Of a stretch of DNA of 64,000 nucleotides, positions 56,728 through 64,000 are shown piece by piece. The DNA comes from Chalara sp. BL73 (lineage: Eukaryota; Ascomycota; Leotiomycetes; Helotiales), in NCBI GenBank assembly GCA_918026815.1, contig CAKJVC010000210.1, positions 62,001 to 126,000 of the forward strand, in the 5' to 3' direction. The position numbers were made by a program, and so were the translations under genes. The notes under the pieces were generated by a model. It ran no database searches. It was not told where the DNA came from and saw nothing but the letters and a program-made list of their open reading frames with translations. Within the stretch, counting starts at the first letter, position 1. Each line of letters starts with the position of its first letter.

Positions 56728-59457
56728 TCAAGTATAAATCTCTTCAGTAAAAGCATTCAAACTCATGCCCTCCTTTGCAAAATCAACCCCTTCCATGAAT
56801 CTTAACGGCATCTCTACCAAGCTGCCTCTGACGCGATCCAACCAGTCTTTCAACTCCTCCACACCGCCCGGAAACTCCTCTCTCACCACATGCCCATACT
56901 GATACTTGCCTTCTTCCGTTGTATACTTGCCCTCCGCATCCGGGGAGATGAAGTGCTTGCCAAAGTACTCATCATACTCTTCCCAGGTCTTCGCATTATC
57001 AGCTGGCACGCAATGGAAAGCTTTAACGAAAACTTCCGTATTGACGGCTGCTGTTTCGTGCCATAGACGGGTAAAGTCCTCAGAGAGAACGTCTTGAACG
57101 GCGAGATCAGATTGAGAACCCCAGTCATACGCGTTTTGGGCCTGGTTGATAGGCAAGAAGTTCTCATCTGGGCTCTTCCAGTCCTGGAATGGGATGAGAC
57201 CGAGATGTTTCCGGAAGAGCTGTCTTCTCAACTGCGTTGCAAATTTTGCAGCACGGAACGGTTGGCCATTCATGTACGAGTCTACTGTTTCCGAGTCCTC
57301 GATCACCACGGCGATCTCCGAGTCATGGTAGCCGAGCTGGCTGCGATCGTTCAGGTTTGCGGAGCCACAGATCACGATTCGGTCATCCGCGATGAGCACC
57401 TTGGAATGAATGTACAGCTCTTCGCTAACAAACGCATTTATCTCGTCCTCGTGACTGCCGGACCAAGGAACTTCCTTGATAGATGGCCCCCCCTCCATGT
57501 AACATCCACTAACAGTGTCGAATTTACTTCCTTCTCTGCGCGAGCCGGCAGCCTCATAGGCCTCGTATTGTTGGTTATGCTGATAGCGGGTGGCTCCAGT
57601 GCCTTCCCCTTCACCATTATAGCCTGCGCCGACAATGTCATCATGCTCCCTCCTTGCCTCCCCATAACTGACACCACTGTCTTCCTCCACTTTTGCCATC
57701 GTGGAGTTAACGTTCAGCCTATCATAGTTTCGAAGGTTGAAAAAGCGAATGTACTGTGCCGCATCAGGGATTCCAGCTTTCTGGATGGCGCCAATAATGC
57801 TGTGTTCACCACGGCATATTGACCCATACTGGTATTCCATGATAGCTCGAGTTCCAAGAGCATCGTCTGAATGTAGATCACCAGCAAAAGCAGGTACGGC
57901 GGGCATACAGACGATAACCTTATAAGACTCGCCCCTCTGATAAGCGCGGACAACACGTTCCACAATCGCAGCGCCGATCTGATTTTTGACCGGGTGCTGT
58001 TGATCACCAGTGGCTGTGATGAAGAATTGATTTTCAATGTAAATGAAGTGTTGGCTGTCACGGATGATCTGGATGTATGCGTCGACGATGGAGTGCTGAT
58101 GTTGTTAGAATAATTTTGATTCCTTTGACAAGTTGGAAACTTACCTCTGTATCTGTTCCATTGCTCCATTTTGCAGCGCTACGGACCAGCTGGACTGAAA
58201 CGCCAGATCTCCCATATCCAGATTCATCTTCTCTTCTGTTATACCCGCTATCACTCCCGCCTCCGTAAAAGTTCTGTTGTAGACGGCGTCGGAAATGATG
58301 TCCTGTATATGATTCATCTTCAGGCTCGTTTCTTGGCTCTGGTATTGATGCGCTTCCTCCTTCAGTGTTCTTCCCATCAGTTTGATAGTACCCGCCAGAG
58401 GTGTCATCTAACGTGAGACGCGTGTATCTTGGGTCATTTTTAATGTTGTACTTCTCCTCAAAGATATAGTTCCATCTTTGCACAAAATGAGCCTTCAGAT
58501 CTTTGACTAATGGCCCTGAGAGGCAGATTGCAATATCACTCCAGCCCATTCGAGAGCTCTTTGTCCGATCCAGCTTATTCACATCAAACTTGGAAACGTC
58601 AGAAAAGTCATAGATACGAGCGTTATTGTAATCTTGTCCCGGAAATACGCCCTCCCTCACATCCGTAGGATGAGCATCGGCGATGGGGTGAGAATTAGAG
58701 TCCCAGCGTCCGAAGCAGAGATCCAAGCCACCCATGAATGCGACGTCCCCATCGACGAGACATAATTTTTCGTGATGTGCCCAGTAAAGGACAACGTCAC
58801 CGGTCAGCCCATAGAGCGACTTGAGGCCGTCCTCTGGAGCCTTGGCAAGGTCAAAGGTTTTGAGCGAGAATTTGCTGATGTCTGAGAGAAACTGGGACTG
58901 CAAATCTTGGCCATCAACCATATGATCAGGATGACGGAACACTGCAATATTAGGATGGACTTCCAGAGCCTTCTTCGTGTGATCAGAGTTGACTACGCAT
59001 TATCAGCAACCGCATTACCCACGCACCCAGACTGAAAAGGCGTCATATTTCAGATTAGTGGTAACTCACGTGTCAAAACGCTCGTAACCTCCTTATAAAC
59101 AATAATATTGACCTTGACCCCCCGCTCCGCGGCAGCAATCAGCATGCGGTCTACGCGGTAATCCTCGTTCGCGCTGGGTGGCCGTCTCAGATACAGTTCC
59201 GGGCTCAGCCACCAGTCCAAGATCCAGATGCTCTCTCTCGCCTCCTCTATAGCCACCGAAACTGCCCACATATAGCTGCATCCATCGACGTACCATTTTG
59301 CGCTGTTCCCGGTCCTTTGAGGGGCGAAGCTGTGAAAGCGGTTCCCTGTAGTTGTGTGAATGTGCTCTTCTTCGTGATGTGCGACTTCTTCCGGCTCGTC
59401 GCCAAGGTGAGCGTGCAGGTCGTCGAATTTATCTTTTAACTTGTCGAGAAAATCCAT
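56728..59457 (-). CDS. Phospholipase D
   Basis: Hydrolyses phosphatidylcholine to phosphatidate and choline; cytosolic or membrane-attached. Exons 59457-59070, 58992-58145 and 58095-56728 give 867 residues. Both HKD motifs are complete: His203, Lys205, Asp210 in WAHHEKLCLVD, and His642, Lys644, Asp649 in YIHSKVLIADDRIVICGSAN. Flanking motifs include SIWILDWWLSPELYL, HPNIAVFRHPDH, GGLDLCFGRWD and YIENQFFIT. There is no PX or PH domain, so it belongs to the PLD-A-like fungal class. A low-complexity Gly/Glu/Arg-rich insert (about residues 320-405) and a second Glu/Gly-rich insert before HKD2 are likely surface loops. Downstream is DAAO, upstream an MFS carrier in the same orientation 1 kb away. 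Confidence 0.95.
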
Positions 59458-60511
59458 AATTGAGTAGACGGGTAGGTAGATGTTAATATCCGCAGATGTC
59501 CAGAGTCTTGCCTGGACGAAGGACGAGCTTTTTTTCTTCTTTTACGGGTAGGATTTATTTGATCAAAGATGAGTTCGGATCAAGGTTGCGTGAGAATTTA
59601 TGATTTTTATTTGACAATGGCTGTCGCAGGTTCAGCTGCCCCTCTCTCTCAATTGCCCCTCCATTCCGCCCTGAACAAGTCGGATTGGGGATTGAAGGCC
59701 CAAGCGAGTGATTAATCAGGTTTCGCTTCCTAAATAGTGACCAATCATCTTGCATTTCCTTTGCCAAGACCTGCATCGATAAAGAATCACACAAGATGAC
59801 GTAAATTCCCCCTGCATGTAAACAAAACCGTTGCACAATATTTCAGTAACAATCAACGGCAGAAGATATAAATACTTTGGTGCTGGGTGATAAACGGCAG
59901 CGTATGCCGACCATCCAGCCAAAAGATGACATCATAGCCTTTGCTACACACAGTATCAAGCTACGATCAACCTTGTTACACTTTCAATCAATTGAGTAAA
60001 ACCGCCTGCGTCGTGCGTCGTACAGGATACCACTGCCCCAGTTGTTCTTAAAGACTTATATATTCTGTACCCTCGAGTACAAAGGCTGGGATCCTTTCTA
60101 TCAAGTGTAGCCTTAATCTGCTCTCACGGATGGAGTGAGATGAATGAGATATGAGAAGCGCATGATGCGTCAAGGTTAAGAATACAGTGATAGCTCGATT
60201 GGAAAAAAAAAGCTATTATGCTCGCTGTGGAGAATACTTCCTGAACTTTAAGAGTGATGAATATCAATGTCTATTCTAAAGCTATCTACTCGCCATATTC
60301 CCGGAAAGTACCCGATTCCAGCAGGAGCTTGTAACCTGCAGTTGTTCAGGTTGAGAAATTATGTAGAGTTGTAGACAATGTCGGCTGCAGTCTCACCAAA
60401 TGGGGCTTTTTGCCTCCATCAAAACTTCTACAGCAGTATTCTTGTTACAAATACTGCTCGATGATGCAGCCTTAAATATTCCGACTTGTGATTTCCGAGA
60501 GTCCATCTCAA
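59458..60511. other. PLD promoter and MFS 3' flank
   Basis: 1.05 kb between the PLD start and the MFS stop. No gene. A run of A (60208-60216) and AT-rich sequence are visible. Confidence 0.55.
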
Positions 60512-62414
60512 TCATAGAATCATCTTGAACTCTGGGTCTCGGTCGTCAGCATAGCCAATATATTTGTCGTATTTCCCGTCCTTCTTGTCTCGGTTAACTT
60601 TCGCGCAGTATAGCACGTTCCCGAGGACTCTGTGAGAATGTTAGTCAAGTGGAACACCTAAGAGAACATGTAGACAATGAAATCCTTACAAGAACCAAGC
60701 GGATACCAGCAATCCCAGCACCACTGTATGTCCTCGATGAAATTGGGGCTTCTCTCTTGAAGGATAAATGAATGTGGCCACAAAGCCTCCGCTATTAGCG
60801 ATCATGAGCTGTAACGCAGTAGTTGTCGCTCGCTTGTAATGGCCGGCGCTGTTGTTCGAATTCCAGACCAGAACGGGAGGAACAGAGGCGTACATTCCAG
60901 TGGCCATCAGAAACGTCATTCCATATTTTACTTTAGGTTTATGGACGGAAATATTTGCGATTACTGCGTAGCCAATTATCGCCACTGGTAGAGTAAAGAG
61001 CATGATTACACCTCGGAGCTTCAGGCGATCAGAAAGGACAGCGACGAAGACGGTGACTAAAATACCAGGTCAGCAGATGCTTCTGCATAGGTAAGTTAGA
61101 GATATAATGCAAAAGTGAATGGATAGAACAAAATTCGGTTTCCATTGCTACTTACTCACAGATGCCACAGCATATGGAATCACAGACCATAGCTGAGCTT
61201 CGTTCGCAGTGTAGCCAAGCTCAACAATAATTGTAGGAAGCTAGAAATGATCAGTCAGTGTTTCGACGCCGCTTGCTGGAGATTCGAGCTTACAAACAGG
61301 CCGAATGAGTAGAGGCCAGACAGGATTCCAAAATATGCTGAGGCGCTGAGCCAGGTAGAGACATTGAACAGTCCTCGCCGAACCTCCGACCATCGAAAGG
61401 ACTCCTGTTGTGTTGTGCTGCCATCCTCAGCTAGACGAGATGGTACATCTTGATTGAGTCTTGTGACAGCGAACTCTCTCTCGCGCGGTTTCAGGAATGA
61501 CGCGGTAGCAACCGTGTTAGGCAGCAGAAAGTATGAAATAACACCAACAGCGATCGTAATTAGTCCTTCGATGACGAAAATCCAAGACCACTTTTTCTGT
61601 CCTCCTACATCACCAATGGTCGTCAATCCTCTAGCCAAAAGGCCTCCAAATGCGCCACTCAATGATGCTGCAGTATAAAACAAGCCGATTCGCAACGCCA
61701 TCTCAGGTCGTGTATACATTCCGGAGAGGTATAGCACCTGGTGAAACTATCAGAATAATTTCTCCCTTTTTCCATCTGGACGACACTTACAATACCAGGC
61801 AGAAGACCGCCTTCCGTGAGTCCTAGCACGGCTCGAACAGCCATGAAGCCAGCATAATTTTTCACAAACCCGAGGCACATGGTCACGATTCCCCATGCTA
61901 CTGTAAGAGCTGGAAGCCATATTTTTGGGGATACTTTTTTGAGAACGAGATTGCTGGGGATCTCGCTGCCATATGACGGTGTCAGCATGCTCTAATGAAA
62001 AGGATCAACTGCTTTACGTTATGAGCTTTGGGCTTACCTGGCAATGTAAAATGCATAATACACGGCAAGACCGGTGTCATACTGATGATCGGTAATCTTC
62101 AGGTCCGCTTCCAATTTGTACGTTTTCGCGTTTCCGACATTGGTTCGATCCAGAAAGGAGCAGAGAAAGAGGAGGGTAAGAACCGGGAGGATCCTGTAGC
62201 CTTGTCAGTTGCCCGCTCGTTAATTCAATATCAGTCATTTATTCTACATCAAGGACTATACGCACCTCGAGTCCAACTTGAGAAGCACTTTTCTGGTCAA
62301 CACCGTCCGTTCGTGAGCCGTCATGTCGTCACCACCCGTCACATTCTCGACAAATTTTTCGTCCGGGGTTTCAGGGCTCTCCTGGTCACTGGATTTTCCT
62401 AAAAATGTGGCCAT
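60512..62414 (-). CDS. MFS transporter, anion:cation symporter (ACS) family
   Basis: Plasma-membrane organic anion carrier of the nicotinate/allantoate/pantothenate permease group. Seven exons join in frame to 497 residues: 62414-62266, 62193-62038, 61965-61791, 61737-61294, 61240-61156, 61056-60690, 60629-60512. Key segments: LPVLTLLFLCSFLDRTNVGNA in helix 1, RAVLGLTEGGLLPGI/VLYLSGMY across an exon junction, then RIGLFYTAASLSGAFGGLLA, FLKPREREFAVTRLNQD in the loop, and a late WNSNNSAGHYKRATTTALQ that corresponds to the family's N-x-G-h-x-KR region. The C-terminus is DKYIGYADDRDPEFK, as in Tna1-like carriers. The substrate is unknown. No island motif occurs in its promoter, so it is not part of the gentisate regulon. 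Confidence 0.93.
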
Positions 62415-62966
62415 TTTTTTTGGATCCTGTCCATCTATATCTCCAAGCTCTAGATCACCAAAAAAAAGTTGTGGTAAAAGCTGAAAAATAGGTGAAAGAT
62501 AAGAGGTCGGGTCGGGAATGGTAACCTTTGTATTTGTACCCCTGTGTGCTCCCTGTAAACACTACTGACCGGGACAGTCGGGGAGTCCATGAATGAAGAA
62601 TGAGTGGTCACTGAGAGGCGCTGAGTGAGTGGTGCCAAGCTTACCCCAGCATCCCCCGGACTTGCCTTCTTGGTGGTGTAAAGCTTGGTGAGCTTGATCT
62701 AAAGCCCCAACTCCAGGCCCTGAAGCCCTGGTCAGGCCCTATTCAAGCCCTGTCTATGCCCTGGACACAGGGAATCCCGCTCCGTGCCGCGTCGGCCATT
62801 CTTTTTCCCCGACGCCCCACTACACAGCATCCTTGGCTTTTCCTGCTTGCTCCGACGCCCGCCAGACATCGTGACTTCATCTGTTAATTGCGCTACTCCT
62901 TCCACCACCGCTGTTAATCATTTGTTTTTTTTTGTATGTCGAGAGTGAAGAGAAAGGAAAAGGAAG
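62415..62966. promoter_or_regulatory. Divergent promoter of MFS and AhpD-like genes
   Basis: 552 bases between divergent starts. It contains a CCCTG-rich imperfect repeat (about 62705-62765, four to five copies of a caggccct/aagccctg theme) and a T-run with ttgtatgtc just before the AhpD-like ATG. Confidence 0.55.
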
Positions 62967-63880
62967 ATGTCAAAGTCCAAGTTGTCCCCAGCGCTAAAGG
63001 CGCTCATTAACGCTCCGTTCGCCAGACCAGATACCCTCCCAGCGACATCCCGCATCAAGTCCGTCTACGAACAATTGCGTCACGAAGCTTCTGGCCATGG
63101 AGTTGGACATTCGCCCTGGCTGGCACTGTCGGTAAGCCTTCTTCTCCCCGCTCCAGATTTCTCCGATTCGCAGCTAATAAAGAACGGCAGACCGCCGTAA
63201 CCATGACCATGAACTCCCCCGAGTCCCTGACCGTCCTCTACAACCTGGCAACCTCCTCCTCCGCCGACACCAAAAAGTCGATACAAACCGCCGAGCTCAT
63301 GCGGGAAGTCGGCCTGAAATGCATCGGCTTCAACGGCGTCCCGCGAACCATCAACTGCCTCGGCGCTTTCCGCTCCTCGCTCCCGGAGAGCATAACATCG
63401 CAGCTGTCCACCACGGCACATCGCGTCCCGACTCGGCAGAACATCAATGAAATCATAGAGCGCGGGAACGGGCTGTGGGATAGCGTATACCATCCTTTCA
63501 CCGACAAGCTGGCCGCGAAGCTGGGTGACTCGCATCCTGACCTGCCGGTGCACATTATCAATCACGAGTACGGGGCATTGTTCGCAGACCCACCATCGCT
63601 ACCTCAGCATGCCAAGGTTGGGAGGGTGTTGACAAGTGTGGTCGCGGTGGCGTGTCTGAGGGCCCAGACAGGCGTTGGGCCACAAGTCGTGAGCCATGTG
63701 TTTGGGTTGCGCAAGGCATTTGAGGATGGGAGTGCAGAGGCGGAGGAGGAGGTCGAAGGAGGAGAGTGGTTGGGTGGGGAAGAGGGTAATACGTGGGTTT
63801 TGAAGAGTGTAGATCGTATCGTGGATGCACTGGGAGATGGCCAAGGATCGAGCTTTGCACCCTTGCAGTCGAAACTATAG
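62967..63880 (+). CDS. AhpD-like fold protein with peroxisomal SKL tail
   Basis: Conserved fungal protein of unknown function. Exons 62967-63131 and 63191-63880, with a 59-base intron (gtaagc...ggcag), give 284 residues. The central helical region [20 protein letters not shown] followed by [11 protein letters not shown] resembles the AhpD/carboxymuconolactone-decarboxylase superfamily, but the redox CxxC pair is absent (one Cys only at that site), so peroxidase activity is doubtful. The last residues are QSKL, a type 1 peroxisomal targeting signal. A Glu/Gly-rich loop lies near the C-terminus. Base composition is more GC-rich than the rest of the window, as for conserved housekeeping genes. 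The ATG at 62967 is the first after a CT-poor leader and fits the family start [14 protein letters not shown]. Confidence 0.88.
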
Positions 63881-64000
63881 ACAATTTATAACATTGGAGG
63901 ACGTACGTATGTATGTATGGAATGCGTGGAATATGCAAGTTATGTAGATAGAATCTATGTGTATATACAATGATGATATTATTGACAAATGATCTATTCC

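Noticed and set aside
1..64000. CRISPR arrays, operons, tRNA or rRNA genes
   Set aside because: None seen; eukaryotic intron-containing genes throughout, and no cloverleaf or rRNA sequence was recognised by eye.

Overview
The window is nuclear DNA of a filamentous ascomycete (Pezizomycotina). Most genes are split by 50-70 base GT-AG introns with short branch-point and acceptor signals. The families are typical of the group: a PTH11-like CFEM receptor, RTA1, three Zn2Cys6 regulators, DUF3431, fungal MFS carriers and secreted plant cell-wall glycosidases. Long AT-rich gene-poor spacers separate the gene islands. The repertoire suggests a plant-associated or litter fungus, possibly of the Leotiomycetes, but the sequence alone does not fix the class. 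All gene models below were spliced by eye with reading-frame checks.

Layout. 1-12.2 kb: a receptor cut by the window edge, a UPC2-like regulator convergent with an RTA1 transporter, a secreted GH43, and a P450. 12.2-20 kb: mostly empty DNA around a DUF3431 membrane protein and a small cysteine-rich secreted protein. 20.4-43.4 kb: a ten-gene catabolic island (below). 43.5-54.4 kb: a secreted GH18-like protein, a dead GH28 gene and a second GH43 inside long AT-rich spacers with LTR-like debris. 54.9-64 kb: a housekeeping-looking block with a peroxisomal D-amino-acid oxidase, phospholipase D, an MFS carrier, and an AhpD-like protein ending in SKL.

The island at 20.4-43.4 kb is the highlight. 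It holds, in order, a carotenoid-oxygenase-family enzyme, an MFS carrier, a Zn2Cys6 regulator, an aldehyde dehydrogenase, an FAH-family hydrolase, a gentisate-1,2-dioxygenase-type double cupin, a salicylate-hydroxylase-type FAD monooxygenase, an isocitrate-lyase/PEP-mutase family lyase, a second MFS carrier and an ARO80-like Zn2Cys6 regulator. Read as a pathway: oxidative cleavage of a conjugated double bond gives an aromatic aldehyde; the dehydrogenase makes a hydroxybenzoate; the monooxygenase makes gentisate; the dioxygenase opens the ring; the FAH enzyme yields central metabolites. The aldehyde-to-ring-opening part rests on family knowledge. The link to the carotenoid-oxygenase step is inference.

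A 14-base sequence matching CGGGGAWNGARCGG occurs exactly in four intergenic promoters of this island: carotenoid oxygenase/MFS, first regulator, dehydrogenase/FAH, dioxygenase/monooxygenase. A degenerate relative lies in the lyase/MFS promoter. It looks like the operator of a pathway regulator and supports the proposal that the carotenoid oxygenase belongs to the same regulon.
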